A stretch of 48,511 bases of DNA from Chloroflexota bacterium (GTDB taxonomy: Bacteria > Chloroflexota > Dehalococcoidia > Lucifugimonadales > Lucifugimonadaceae). The stretch covers positions 1 to 48,511 of the forward strand of contig VXSB01000063.1 in assembly GCA_009838175.1 (NCBI GenBank), in the 5' to 3' direction. The notes under the pieces were generated by a model. That model had not been told where the DNA came from. It searched no databases and saw only the letters and a list, made by a program, of their open reading frames with translations. Of the stretch, positions 1 to 9,314 are shown piece after piece. The translations under genes and the position numbers were made by a program. Every line of letters starts with the position of its first letter. Position 1 is the stretch's first letter.

Positions 1-378
1 ATGCTCCCCGGAGGGCCCACGGTCTGGCGACGTCGGCGGTGCTGGACTATTGACTGACTTTCACAACCAACTTATCGACGCGACCCGAAAGACGCGGCGA
101 TGCTTCGAGAAACCACTCGTCGACAAACAACAAATGCCTGAACAATGACAACAACACAATCACATGATCGGCAGAAATGCTGATGGGCATGCGTCAAACG
201 ACCAGTCGGAATCTCCGCCTGGCAAATCTGCGCGCCCAACCAGCGGGGCGATAGGTTGCAAAGAACCAACTATACCCATGTGATAATGAACTCAAGCACT
301 CTCGACGGAATATCGCTTCCGTCATCACCGAACTATTGATCTTCAAACGCTGATCTTCAGCCAAGGGGGATACTCGAT
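1..378. other. Left-edge region without a complete gene
   Basis: No complete gene can be supported here. Two plus-strand frames are open from the edge: one stops with TGA at 51-53 after about 16 codons and another stays open to TGA at 146-148. Either could be the 3' end of a gene lying outside the window, but neither is long enough to identify. From about 150 to 360 I see no convincing coding signal, hairpin or repeat. The stretch just before 379 holds the ribosome binding site of the acetyltransferase. Confidence 0.4.
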
Positions 379-990
379 ATGCCATCAAGATGCGAACTGC
401 GACCAGTCGTCAGAGACGACGTCCAACGAATCGCCAACTGGTTAAAAGACGACGAAGTCTCCGATAGCTGGTTCGGACGCTACACCTACGGCGACGCCGC
501 TCACCTCGGATACGAACCCGAGGAGATGCTCGACGCCACTCAAGAGCAGTGGGACGAGGTCTTCCACGACCCACACCACGAACCGCACCGCGACATCTTC
601 TCCATCTACTCCGAAGAAGGCGACCACATCGGCGAAGGACAACTCTCCATCGACGAACCACTCGGCGACGCCCAGATATCCGTCCTCATTGGCGACAAAA
701 CAAAGTGGCACATGGGCTACGGCACCGCCGCCACCCTCGCCATGCTCGAACACATATTCGACCACCTAGGCCTCTACCGCGGATGGGTCGACGTGCCAGC
801 CTACAACGAAGCCGCCCGCACCATGTTCGAAAACATCGGATTCGTTCACGAAGGAACCCTTCGCAAGAGCCGCCCCCACGAAGGCGCCCGTCACGACTCC
901 GCAGTCCTCGGCATGCTAGTAGACGAATATCACCAACGCTTCCCCGATGGCGTCAGCAGCCACGTCATCGGATGGGAAGGCAACGTTTAG
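379..990 (+). CDS. GNAT family N-acetyltransferase (RimJ/RimL type)
   Basis: A 203-residue protein with the layout of the RimJ/RimL branch of GNAT acetyltransferases, which move an acetyl group from acetyl-CoA to an amine such as a protein N-terminus, an amino sugar or a drug. The N-terminal ELRPVVRDDVQRIANWL matches the usual opening strand and helix. The acetyl-CoA loop appears as KWHMGYGTAATLAMLEH at about residues 112-128, followed by the typical YNEAARTMFENIGFVHEGTLRK segment (given here in parts: YNEAARTMFE, then NIGFVHEGTLRK). The ATG at 379 is preceded by AAGGGGGA about 8 nt upstream, a strong start. It is transcribed toward the threonine synthase gene, whose stop lies 22 nt past its own. 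The substrate cannot be read from the sequence. Confidence 0.85.
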   Translation: MPSRCELRPVVRDDVQRIANWLKDDEVSDSWFGRYTYGDAAHLGYEPEEMLDATQEQWDEVFHDPHHEPHRDIFSIYSEEGDHIGEGQLSIDEPLGDAQISVLIGDKTKWHMGYGTAATLAMLEHIFDHLGLYRGWVDVPAYNEAARTMFENIGFVHEGTLRKSRPHEGARHDSAVLGMLVDEYHQRFPDGVSSHVIGWEGNV

Positions 991-1011
991 CGCCGGAGAC
1001 CCCTCAAACCC

Positions 1012-2205
1012 CTACGCCGCGCCCATCCCCGCCGGCAGCATATCCAAATACTTGTGCGCGTTCCCAGTTACCAGCAACACCACCCGATCATCGCGCTCAA
1101 TCAACCCCCGCTCAACCAACTTCCGCATCGCCGCTAGCGTCGCCCCACCCTCAGGAGCCGCGAACACTCCCTCCATCCTAGCCATCTCAACCATCCCATC
1201 AACCATCTCTTCGTCCGAAACCGTAACCGCCGTGCCGCCACTCTCTCGCACCGAGCGGATCACCAGAAAATCACCAATCGCCGCCGGAACCCGCATCCCT
1301 GCGGCCAGCGTGTGGGGATCAGGAAACGGCTCCGCGAACTCCTCACCCTTCTCAAAAGCGGCCACTAATGGAGCACATCCCTCTGCCTGAACACAGACCA
1401 TCCGGGGACGTTCCGATCCAATCCATCCCAGCTGCTCCATCTCGTCCATCGCCTTCCATATGCCCACGATCCCCGTCCCGCCACCAGTCGGATAAACGAT
1501 CACATCCGGCACTTCAAAGCCCATCTGCTCGACGATCTCATACCCCATCGTCTTCTTCCCCTCCGCGCGATACGGCTCTCGCAACGTCGAAACATCGAAC
1601 AGCCCCAACTCTTCAGCGGCACGTTGCGACATCTGCCCAGCATCGGTAATGAACCCATCAACCAACGTCAACTTCGCACCATACGCCTCGCACTCGACCT
1701 TGTTCGCTATCGGCGCATCCTTCGGCATAAACACATGCGCCTCCATTCCACCCGCGGCCGCATACGCCGACATCGCACCAGCGGCATTACCAGCCGACGG
1801 CATCGTCAATCTCATCTGCCCCAACTCTTTAGCCTTCGACACCGCCGCACCGAGACCCCGCGCCTTGAATGAACCAGTCGGATTTACACCTTCGTCCTTG
1901 ATGTAGACAGTATCCATCCCCACCTCTTCAGCTAACCGCTCTGCCTTGAGCAATGGCGTGCCGCCCTCGCCCAGGGTGATGATGTTGGCATCGTCGATAA
2001 CCGGCATAACCTCCCGATATCGCCACATGTTCCCAGACCGGTCCGGAAGCGAATCTTTGGTCAGCGTAACCTTCGCCTTCTCGAGATCGTAGCGCGCGAA
2101 AAGCGGCTTGCCATTAGCCGGGTTGGTACGATGCGGATACGAGGCATCGAAACGCTCACCCGTTAGCGTGCACTCGAGATGCGTGATCGCCGATTGATAC
2201 TTCAT
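1012..2205 (-). CDS. thrC: Threonine synthase
   Basis: A 397-residue PLP enzyme of fold type II that converts O-phosphohomoserine to threonine. The segment NPTGSFKARG carries the expected Schiff-base lysine (K114), preceded by GEGGTPL; a phosphate-binding glycine stretch, GGGTGIVGIWKAM, follows in the second half. Length and motif order fit the single-domain threonine synthases of archaea, actinobacteria and Chloroflexota rather than the long yeast-type enzyme. Its ATG overlaps the stop of the upstream 988-residue lipoprotein gene by 4 nt (ATGA), so it is almost certainly translated from the same message as the 2-oxoacid dehydrogenase genes further upstream. No other threonine biosynthesis gene is present in the window. 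Confidence 0.92.
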   Translation of the reverse strand: MKYQSAITHLECTLTGERFDASYPHRTNPANGKPLFARYDLEKAKVTLTKDSLPDRSGNMWRYREVMPVIDDANIITLGEGGTPLLKAERLAEEVGMDTVYIKDEGVNPTGSFKARGLGAAVSKAKELGQMRLTMPSAGNAAGAMSAYAAAGGMEAHVFMPKDAPIANKVECEAYGAKLTLVDGFITDAGQMSQRAAEELGLFDVSTLREPYRAEGKKTMGYEIVEQMGFEVPDVIVYPTGGGTGIVGIWKAMDEMEQLGWIGSERPRMVCVQAEGCAPLVAAFEKGEEFAEPFPDPHTLAAGMRVPAAIGDFLVIRSVRESGGTAVTVSDEEMVDGMVEMARMEGVFAAPEGGATLAAMRKLVERGLIERDDRVVLLVTGNAHKYLDMLPAGMGAA

Positions 2206-5168
2206 CCCGCAGTCCCGTCCAGAACTGTCACCTTCAATATCCGATGTGGCTCAGCCGACTGCGCCAACCTATTGACCTCCTCGAAACCCATCAGCACATC
2301 TAAGCCCTCAATCACTCGCCCGAAAACCGCATAGCACACCTCAACCGGATCCGCACAGTCCTTCTGCTCACCGTCAGTGTAGGCATCCCACTCCGTCTTC
2401 GGCTCAAGCGTGATCACGAATTCGCTAGAACCGCCGTTCAAAACTTTCGAGACCATCGAAATAGTTCCCGCCACGTCATGACTGGCATCCGGATGATACT
2501 CCGACGGAATGTAGTAACCAGCCGTACCTCCGAACGCATCGATTTTCGATCCGCTGAACACCGCTGAACCCGGCTCAACCGTATGAAACGCCAATCCGTC
2601 ATAGTATCCAGCTTTCGCCAGATTCAAGAAATTATCAACCGTTACTGGAGTCAGGTGGTTGTAAAGGTCAATCGTCACATCGCCCCGGTCCGTCTCGATT
2701 AAGACTTGGTACGGTCCCGTGCTTCCATCACTCGATCCTTCAAGTCGCTCCAAGACGATCTTCCCATCCGGAACAACCATGCCCGGCGTGCCCAGCACAC
2801 GATCAACCGGTGTCGGCAACTCTAAAGGCTGTGGACGCCAAGCCGTCACTGTCGTTTGGAACTGCCCGCCAAGCGCTTGACGCCTGCCCGTGCCATCGAT
2901 ATCCATCAGCCACAGCGCCCCCTCATCTTCTTCCACGAAAGATATCTCCGATCCATCCGGCGATATCGCCGCGATCCCAATCTGTAAACCCCCGACGTCA
3001 ATCTCCTCGATCTCGCCAGTAAAGAGGTTCCCGAGCACCAAACCGTCTCGACGTTCGTCGTCCACATACTCCCGCGTCGCAACCAAGATCCGCTCGCCAT
3101 CCGGGTGCCACGCCAAGCCGCTCACATCATGCGCCTGCGTCAGTGTCTCGCCCCAAGTCGGGCCTTCAATGTCACCGACGCCACTGATCGTCACTCGAAA
3201 ACGACCGTCACCCGGTGTTGAGGTGTACATGATCATCGTCCCGTCTGGTGACCAGTAAGGGAAGAGGTGCTTTAGCCCGTCCTCGGTTGTGAGCTTTTCT
3301 GCATTCTCCAGCGTGATGGCGCCAACAACATCGCCATCTGCATCTAACTGCAACTCGCCGACGTAGACGTGCGCTTCCTCTTCCAGCAGCTCGACAAACG
3401 CTATTTGAGTCCCGTCAGGCGAAATCGCCGGCATCACCAAATCGGTCTCGCTCGTCGCCAGCAGTCGGACATCGCCAGTAAATGGGTCGGTGTCGAAAAT
3501 ATCCGCGTTCCCGTCAACGTCGCTTGAATACGCAACTCGCGATCCATCAGGCCACCACGTCGGCGTCTGCTCTTCGAACTCATTCGATTCGATATCCGCC
3601 GACAACGGCACCAAATCACCCGTCACCAGATTGATCAGATACACCACTCCGCCACGTGGCCCGACTATATCGATCGCAAGAAAATCCGAACTGCGCTGCC
3701 GGACTTCAATGTCCATCGCCGCCTCGATCTGTTCCGCGTTACCAGAGCCTTCCGGAAAAACTCTGGCGATAACCGCATCATCGTATAGTCCCGGTTCAAA
3801 CCCAGCCTTAAACGCCAAATTCTGGTTTATTGCACCGCCTGCTGTTACCTCTAGATACACATCCACGTCGTTGATAGCATTGCCGTTCTCATCCAAAACA
3901 TTCAGCGGAACTGGCGAACTCGATCCGGCTGGAACCGAATCAAATTCGTTCTCGAACTCGATCGCCACCGCTTTCGATGGAAGTATCGACACCGGTACAT
4001 CCGAAAATATCTGCACTCCGTCCTTGATCCCTCGCACCCGTACCGAGTTTTCCGGGAACGTCCCTGACTTCACGCCAGCCGTGAACACACCATCTTCGCT
4101 GAAACTACCGATCTCCGGATCATCGACCTCCCACATGACCTCGTCCAACTCCAACTCGTGACCGAAACGGTCGAAGCCGGTCGCCGTCAACTGAACCTCA
4201 TCGCCCGACTTCAATTCCAGCAACGACCCACCCGCCTCTACACGATCCAAAATGCCCGGCCCAACGGTACCCTTGATTATCCGCTCCAAGGTCACGTTCC
4301 CAGCCGTAGCCGTCACCAGAACCAGCGAAGCATTCTCCGCCGACATCGTTTCGTTCGGCGTGTAGTGCCCCGTCTGGTCGATTGCATCCCCAGGCCGCAA
4401 AACCTCCCATGTGATCTCAGCATCCTCGAGAACGTGTCCGACGTGATCAAGCACTTCGGCATGCATATCTACTTCCCACGTAACTCGCGTGTCCACAACC
4501 TCAGGCGTGACTGCCAACGTCGTCGCCGGGCCATGCACCACCGACACCGGGACCACATAGTTAGCCGTGAAATTACCACGCGTGAAATCCACCCTCACCC
4601 CTTCTGACGCCGATCCGATATCTGTCCCCGCTGTGTACAGCCCGTCTTGTTCGATGCTCCCGGTCGCCGGGTCCGCGTACCAAACCAGATCCGGGTCCGC
4701 AATCCGGTTCCCAAGATGATCAAACGCCTCAACCTCGAACTGGAACGTCTCCGCACCTGCAAGCGTCAGCTCTTCAGTGTTCAAAACCAACCAACCTGCA
4801 TCGCCCGGCTGTACGGTGATCGTCGACTCCGATATCTCCGTCTCATCGCCCCGCGACGCCGTCAACTTCACCGTGAACGTCCCGGCATCCAGATACGTGT
4901 GGCGAGCAATCGTTCCCGCCGACGTGTTGCCATCACCGAAATCCCAGAAATACGAAGCCCCATCCGTGAAGTTTTCAGCCTCGAAATCGATGTTCACCGG
5001 AGCCATCACGGTACTTGCCGTCATTCCGATTTCGACGACGATCGGCGGCAACGGCACCGGTGTCGCCGTCGGTATTTCTTCCTCCGAACATGCCAAAGAT
5101 GCCAATACGACCGTCAGCATCAAACCAACAGCCACTAATCCACGAGATTTCAGGGATGAGATTTTCAT
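2202..5168 (-). CDS. Multidomain lipoprotein: PKD, Ig-like repeats, PD40 beta-propeller and C-terminal cyclophilin-like domain
   Basis: A 988-residue exported lipoprotein. Residues 1-27 form a signal peptide ending in the lipobox LASLAC. A PKD domain (YFWDFGDGNTSAGT, about 45-122) is followed by three or four BIG2/Ig-like repeats with a recurring W-aspartate-proline and DGxYTAG pattern to about residue 490. From about 493 to 780 comes a TolB/PD40-type beta-propeller with repeated PDGSRVAY, SPDGTQIAF, SPDGTMIMY and HPDGERILV blades. Residues about 818-985 are a cyclophilin-type domain (IETDRGDVTIDLYNHLTPVTV split as family hallmark). The catalytic arginine expected after FH is a threonine (FHTVEPGSAVFSG), and the usual SQFFITH is SSEFVITL, so isomerase activity is doubtful. 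It starts 6 nt after lipB and overlaps thrC by 4 nt. The role is probably binding or scaffolding at the cell surface; this is inference. Confidence 0.85.
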   Translation of the reverse strand: MKISSLKSRGLVAVGLMLTVVLASLACSEEEIPTATPVPLPPIVVEIGMTASTVMAPVNIDFEAENFTDGASYFWDFGDGNTSAGTIARHTYLDAGTFTVKLTASRGDETEISESTITVQPGDAGWLVLNTEELTLAGAETFQFEVEAFDHLGNRIADPDLVWYADPATGSIEQDGLYTAGTDIGSASEGVRVDFTRGNFTANYVVPVSVVHGPATTLAVTPEVVDTRVTWEVDMHAEVLDHVGHVLEDAEITWEVLRPGDAIDQTGHYTPNETMSAENASLVLVTATAGNVTLERIIKGTVGPGILDRVEAGGSLLELKSGDEVQLTATGFDRFGHELELDEVMWEVDDPEIGSFSEDGVFTAGVKSGTFPENSVRVRGIKDGVQIFSDVPVSILPSKAVAIEFENEFDSVPAGSSSPVPLNVLDENGNAINDVDVYLEVTAGGAINQNLAFKAGFEPGLYDDAVIARVFPEGSGNAEQIEAAMDIEVRQRSSDFLAIDIVGPRGGVVYLINLVTGDLVPLSADIESNEFEEQTPTWWPDGSRVAYSSDVDGNADIFDTDPFTGDVRLLATSETDLVMPAISPDGTQIAFVELLEEEAHVYVGELQLDADGDVVGAITLENAEKLTTEDGLKHLFPYWSPDGTMIMYTSTPGDGRFRVTISGVGDIEGPTWGETLTQAHDVSGLAWHPDGERILVATREYVDDERRDGLVLGNLFTGEIEEIDVGGLQIGIAAISPDGSEISFVEEDEGALWLMDIDGTGRRQALGGQFQTTVTAWRPQPLELPTPVDRVLGTPGMVVPDGKIVLERLEGSSDGSTGPYQVLIETDRGDVTIDLYNHLTPVTVDNFLNLAKAGYYDGLAFHTVEPGSAVFSGSKIDAFGGTAGYYIPSEYHPDASHDVAGTISMVSKVLNGGSSEFVITLEPKTEWDAYTDGEQKDCADPVEVCYAVFGRVIEGLDVLMGFEEVNRLAQSAEPHRILKVTVLDGTAG

Positions 5169-5174
5169 GGTTTG

Positions 5175-5930
5175 CTATACGGAAACTGACACCTGCATGG
5201 ATTGAATATCCATCAAATATGATGCTGAAACCCAGTCGATGTCGAAGAACAGAATATCCGCGAACAACTCCGCCCATGACCGCGCAACCGCTTCCGTGTC
5301 AACCGGTTGTACGACTTCCCGAGAAATCGATGTCATATCTAAACCCGGCATCCCACACGGAACAATGTGCGAGTAGTAGCTAAGATCGGTGCTCACATTC
5401 AACGCTATGCCGTGCATCGTAACCCCGCCACTGATCCGCACACCAATCGCTGCGATCTTGCGCCCGGTCGGATTCGCCCCTTCCTTTGGCCTGCCCCCAG
5501 GCTCACCGCCGATCCAAACTCCCGACTTACCGACTACTCGATGACCGCGAATCCCATACTCTGCAAGCATCTGAATAGTCGTCTCCTCCAACAGCCGCAC
5601 GTACGCCACCGGTCCCAGCTTCAACTCGCGGACGCTGATGATCGGATACGCCACCAACTGCCCCGGTCCGTGATACGTCGCTTCACCACCTCGGTCCGTC
5701 TCAACGATCTCGGCACTATATTCCTCAATCACGTCCTCACCCGCAACCAGATGCGTCTCGTCGGCACGACGTCCCAGCGTAAAGACGTGGTCGTGCTCCA
5801 GCAGCAACAACGTATTCGGAATCTCATCCGTCTTACGTCGCTCAATTAACGACCACTGCAATTCATGCGTCGGACGATAGGGAACCCGCCCCAACCACGA
5901 CGCACGCATGGGAGAACGTCCCGAACTCAT
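5175..5930 (-). CDS. lipB: Octanoyl-[acyl carrier protein]:protein N-octanoyltransferase
   Basis: A 251-residue LipB. It transfers octanoate from acyl carrier protein to the lipoyl-domain lysine of 2-oxoacid dehydrogenase E2 subunits, the first step of endogenous lipoylation. The signature RGGEATYHGPGQL is at residues 80-92. The catalytic lysine lies in GRKIAAIGV (K158) and the thioester-forming cysteine in VPCGMPGLDM (C192). A Gly/Pro-rich insertion (about 141-155) precedes the lysine, somewhat longer than I expect for the family. Its ATG overlaps the E2 stop by 4 nt, so the enzyme is made together with the protein it modifies, whose acceptor is E2 lysine 44. No lipA is in the window. Confidence 0.95.
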   Translation of the reverse strand: MSSGRSPMRASWLGRVPYRPTHELQWSLIERRKTDEIPNTLLLLEHDHVFTLGRRADETHLVAGEDVIEEYSAEIVETDRGGEATYHGPGQLVAYPIISVRELKLGPVAYVRLLEETTIQMLAEYGIRGHRVVGKSGVWIGGEPGGRPKEGANPTGRKIAAIGVRISGGVTMHGIALNVSTDLSYYSHIVPCGMPGLDMTSISREVVQPVDTEAVARSWAELFADILFFDIDWVSASYLMDIQSMQVSVSV

Positions 5931-7261
5931 CGAGATTGATCGCCCTGCGACGTCGATTCCAAACGTCCCTTGACATCATTCATGAATGTCAGCGCCTCCG
6001 CACCGTCGATGATCCGGTGATCGAACGACAAGCACATATTCATCATCGAACGAATGGCAATCGCTTCTCCGCCCTCCGCAGTCGTAACCACGACCGGACG
6101 CTTCACAATCGACTCCGTGGTCAATATCGCCGCTTGCGGATAGTTGATGATCGCACCACCTAGAACCGAACCCAGTGCACCCGTATTGTTCAACGTAAAC
6201 GTCCCACCCTGAACATCCTCCAACTGCAACTTTCCAGCCCGCGCACCTTCCACGATCCGCGCCATCTCAGACACCGTCTCCTCTAGCGACAACCCATCCG
6301 CTCCACGCACCACCGGGACCACAAGCCCTTGCTCTGACGCAACTGCAACTCCGACATTCACCGCGCCTTTCAACACGACCTTCCCATCAACCCAACTCGA
6401 ATTCAGCAGTCGATGTTCTCCAAGTGCTCGCGCGACATGATGCAACACGATCGGCAGATACGTAAGCCGCTGACCCGTGCTCCGCTGTACGCGCTCCAAG
6501 TTCGCATTCCGATACGCCACCATCCCCGAAACATCGATCTCTACCGCCCCCCAGGCGTGTGGTATCTCACGGAAGCTACGCGACATGTTCTCAGCGATCA
6601 TCCGGCGAATCGGCGAAGGCTCAACAACCTCGTCCGCTCGATCCACCGTCGGCACCACACTACCCTCTGTCGCTTCCAGATAAGCCTCAACGTCTCGCTT
6701 CGTAACCCGACCACCAGTCCCGCTACCCGTCAACTGACTAACATCGATCCCATGACGATCAGCAAGACGCCCCACCACCGGTGATATCCGCGCACCAGTA
6801 TCCGTTCTGTCCTGTCTACCCCGACGACGCGAAGATGAAGACCCAGTCGTTCTCGCCACCTCAGCCGCCGACTGCTCCACTTGCAAACTTGTATCTGTAA
6901 ACTCGCCTCCCGTCGGACCCACATTCGCTCCCACAATCATCGAACCTACGCGACTCGCCGCCTGCACCGAAGGCCCGTCAGTCGAAGGCTCATCAACCGG
7001 TTTCTGCTCATCAACCGCGCCCTCAACCTCCATCTCTGCAATGGCGGCTCCCATATCCACCGTGTCTCCCTCGCTCACCAGTAATCCCACTATCGTTCCG
7101 TCACGCGGCGCCGGAACCTCCATATTCACCTTGTCCGTCACAACCTCCACGAGCGGGTCGTAACGCCGTATCGTATCCCCTGGCGACACCAGCCACTTAC
7201 CGATGACCGCTTCAGTAACCGACTCACCGACGTGCGGCATATCTATCGTCAACTTAGCCAT
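5927..7261 (-). CDS. Dihydrolipoyl acyltransferase, E2 component of a 2-oxoacid dehydrogenase complex
   Basis: A 444-residue E2. It accepts the acyl group from E1 on its lipoyl arm and passes it to CoA. The lipoyl domain spans about residues 1-80 with acceptor lysine K44 in the motif TDKVNMEV. A Gly/Ser/Arg-rich linker follows, then the peripheral subunit-binding domain at about 157-196 (RISPVVGRLADRHGID). The catalytic acyltransferase domain ends in FDHRIIDG, whose His (about residue 415) and Asp are the conserved catalytic pair. One lipoyl domain only. It starts 3 nt after the E1 beta stop and overlaps lipB by 4 nt. Which oxoacid is used is not certain; E1 composition suggests branched-chain 2-oxoacids. 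No E3 gene is nearby, so a shared dihydrolipoyl dehydrogenase is expected elsewhere. Confidence 0.93.
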   Translation of the reverse strand: MAKLTIDMPHVGESVTEAVIGKWLVSPGDTIRRYDPLVEVVTDKVNMEVPAPRDGTIVGLLVSEGDTVDMGAAIAEMEVEGAVDEQKPVDEPSTDGPSVQAASRVGSMIVGANVGPTGGEFTDTSLQVEQSAAEVARTTGSSSSRRRGRQDRTDTGARISPVVGRLADRHGIDVSQLTGSGTGGRVTKRDVEAYLEATEGSVVPTVDRADEVVEPSPIRRMIAENMSRSFREIPHAWGAVEIDVSGMVAYRNANLERVQRSTGQRLTYLPIVLHHVARALGEHRLLNSSWVDGKVVLKGAVNVGVAVASEQGLVVPVVRGADGLSLEETVSEMARIVEGARAGKLQLEDVQGGTFTLNNTGALGSVLGGAIINYPQAAILTTESIVKRPVVVTTAEGGEAIAIRSMMNMCLSFDHRIIDGAEALTFMNDVKGRLESTSQGDQSR

Positions 7262-7264
7262 CTG

Positions 7265-8251
7265 CTAGATTTCATCCAACTGTCGGATCCCTGCTGCGAT
7301 CTTCTCCGGCGAAGGCATGAACTCCGCCTCCTGCAACGGACTGAACGGCATAGGCGGAATCTCTGGCGGCGTTACGCGCATAACCGGCGCATCCAGATCA
7401 AAGAATCCTTCCGCCGCAATGATCGCCGACACCTCCGACGACACGCTCACCGCACCCGTGTCCTCCTGCACGATCATCGCCCTACCCGTCCGCGATACCG
7501 AATCCAGTATCGTCTCGCCATCTATCGGACGCAGCGTCCGCAGGTCAACAACCTCAGCTTCGATGCCATCCGATTGCGACACCATCTCCGCAGCCTGCAA
7601 CGAGTGGTGCAGCATCAGACCATACGTGATGAGCGTGACATCGCTCCCAGCCCGCTTGATATCTGCCTTGCCTATAGGCTCCAAATAATCCTCGTCGGGT
7701 GCTTCCCCACGAACCAACCGATAAGTCCGCTTATGTTCCAAAAACACCGTAGGGTCGTTAGATCGAATCGCAGCTCTAAGCAATCCGCGCGCATCATAAG
7801 GCGTGGCCGGTGCGATGACCTGCAATCCCGGCGTATGAGCAAACAAGACCTCTATGCTCTGTGAGTGATAAAGACCTCCACGCACTCCCCCGCCATACGG
7901 CACTCGCACCGTCATCGGTGCCGTCTTCCCGCCATTAGTCCCATACCTGACACGTGCAGCCTCGCCGACGAGTTGATTGATCGCCGGCCACACAAAATCA
8001 GCAAACTGTATCTCCGGCACCGGGCGCATACCGTTCACCGCCGCGCCGAGCGCGATTCCGATGATTGAAGACTCTGCCAGCGGCGTGTTCATCACCCGGT
8101 CCTCGCCGAACTCTTCGACGAATCCCTCCGAGGCTAGAAACACTCCGCCACGAGGCCCAATGTCCTCACCCATCATGAAGATGTCCGGGTCGCGGCGCAT
8201 CTCCGACCGAAGCGTCTCTCGCACCGCCTCTATCAGCGTCATCTCAGGCAT
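7265..8251 (-). CDS. 2-oxoacid dehydrogenase E1 component, beta subunit
   Basis: A 328-residue transketolase-like beta subunit of the heterotetrameric E1 found in branched-chain 2-oxoacid and acetoin/pyruvate dehydrogenases. Family hallmarks include the opening MTLIEAVRETLRSEM, GEDIGPRGGVF, the TPLAESSIIGIALGAAVNG stretch (19 residues) and the C-terminal EVVDLRTLRPID. The frame stays open further upstream into the E1 alpha gene, but I chose the ATG at 8251 because it has GGGAGG about 9 nt upstream and starts the conserved domain; it overlaps the E1 alpha stop by 8 nt. The product pairs with the alpha subunit encoded immediately upstream and feeds the E2 encoded 3 nt downstream. Confidence 0.93.
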   Translation of the reverse strand: MPEMTLIEAVRETLRSEMRRDPDIFMMGEDIGPRGGVFLASEGFVEEFGEDRVMNTPLAESSIIGIALGAAVNGMRPVPEIQFADFVWPAINQLVGEAARVRYGTNGGKTAPMTVRVPYGGGVRGGLYHSQSIEVLFAHTPGLQVIAPATPYDARGLLRAAIRSNDPTVFLEHKRTYRLVRGEAPDEDYLEPIGKADIKRAGSDVTLITYGLMLHHSLQAAEMVSQSDGIEAEVVDLRTLRPIDGETILDSVSRTGRAMIVQEDTGAVSVSSEVSAIIAAEGFFDLDAPVMRVTPPEIPPMPFSPLQEAEFMPSPEKIAAGIRQLDEI

Positions 8252-9287
8252 GAGAGTTGCCTCCCATTCCCGATTCCAAAACCCCTGAGTACATATCTCC
8301 GACCGGCGGGAACGGCAAAGCCTCAGCTTCATCCGTCGCATCGTCCACTGCGCGCCGAGCCGACTCCTTGAACTCCGCATCAGTAGCATCGTCCAATATC
8401 CCATGCCGCCTCAACATCTGCTCCATAATCGGCAGCGGATCCATGTCCCGCATCCGCTCGATATCCTCTTCCGAGCGATAACGAGTATGGTCATCGTCCG
8501 TCGTGTGAGGCAACAACCGCTCGACTCTAAGTTCCACCAAGCTCGCACCGCCACCTGATCGAGCGCGGTCCACTGCCTCCTTCACCGCTTCGTAAGACGC
8601 AACGATATCTGTACCATCAACCTCGACACCAGGGATCCCATACGCGAATGCCCGAGACGCTATCGACCCCACTGGCATCTGCTGCTCCAACGGTACCGAG
8701 ATCGCATAACGGTTGTTCTCGCACAGAAACACCACTGGCACTTTGTGAATCCCAGCAAAATTCATCGCCTCATGACAATCGCCCTGGCTCGCCGCTCCAT
8801 CACCGAAGAACGATATCGTTACCGCGTCCCGCCCCTTCATCTTGTCCGCCAGCGCTACGCCTACTGCCTGTGGCAACTGCGTTCCAACCACGTTGGAAAA
8901 CGAGAAGAGATCAACCCGCGGATGTGCGCCGTGCAGCGGAAACTGCCGCGCACCACTCAATATTTCCCCATCCCGCGCTAGGAACTGAATCAACATCTCC
9001 GTAGGTGTCGTTCCCAGCATCAGCATCGCCGTCAACTGCCGGTAATAAATCAGATACCGGTCGCGCGTCGGGTCGGTCGCCATCACCGTCGCAACCTGCG
9101 CCGCCTCATGCCCCTGCGCCGACGCCGCGATCGCTGCCTTGCCCTGCCGATTCAACGTCCAGATCCGGATGTCCAACGCCCGACTCAAGCACATCGTCCT
9201 GTAGGCATCGAGCAAGCGTTCCTGCGACAACCCGGGCGGCAAGCGTAGATCGGTTTCGGCAGCTGTTCCAATAGGCGATTGGCTCAT
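8244..9287 (-). CDS. 2-oxoacid dehydrogenase E1 component, alpha subunit (branched-chain-like)
   Basis: A 347-residue thiamine-diphosphate-binding alpha subunit. The ThDP motif is present as GDGAASQGDCHEAMNFA followed by NN (CENNRYAISVP). Conserved segments RDRYLIYYRQ and FSNVVGTQLPQAVGVALA resemble branched-chain 2-oxoacid dehydrogenase E1 alpha more than classical pyruvate dehydrogenase, where substrate preference is only inferred. An open frame continues 24 codons upstream, but that extension runs into a hairpin repeat at 9315-9380 and looks non-coding, so the ATG at 9287 is preferred. It is the first gene of the six-gene minus-strand operon and is divergent from the cyclophilin lipoprotein gene; the 200-nt interval must hold both promoters. 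Confidence 0.92.
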   Translation of the reverse strand: MSQSPIGTAAETDLRLPPGLSQERLLDAYRTMCLSRALDIRIWTLNRQGKAAIAASAQGHEAAQVATVMATDPTRDRYLIYYRQLTAMLMLGTTPTEMLIQFLARDGEILSGARQFPLHGAHPRVDLFSFSNVVGTQLPQAVGVALADKMKGRDAVTISFFGDGAASQGDCHEAMNFAGIHKVPVVFLCENNRYAISVPLEQQMPVGSIASRAFAYGIPGVEVDGTDIVASYEAVKEAVDRARSGGGASLVELRVERLLPHTTDDDHTRYRSEEDIERMRDMDPLPIMEQMLRRHGILDDATDAEFKESARRAVDDATDEAEALPFPPVGDMYSGVLESGMGGNSHA

Positions 9288-9314
9288 ATCGCGGATTATA
9301 GTCTGTCTACGTCG

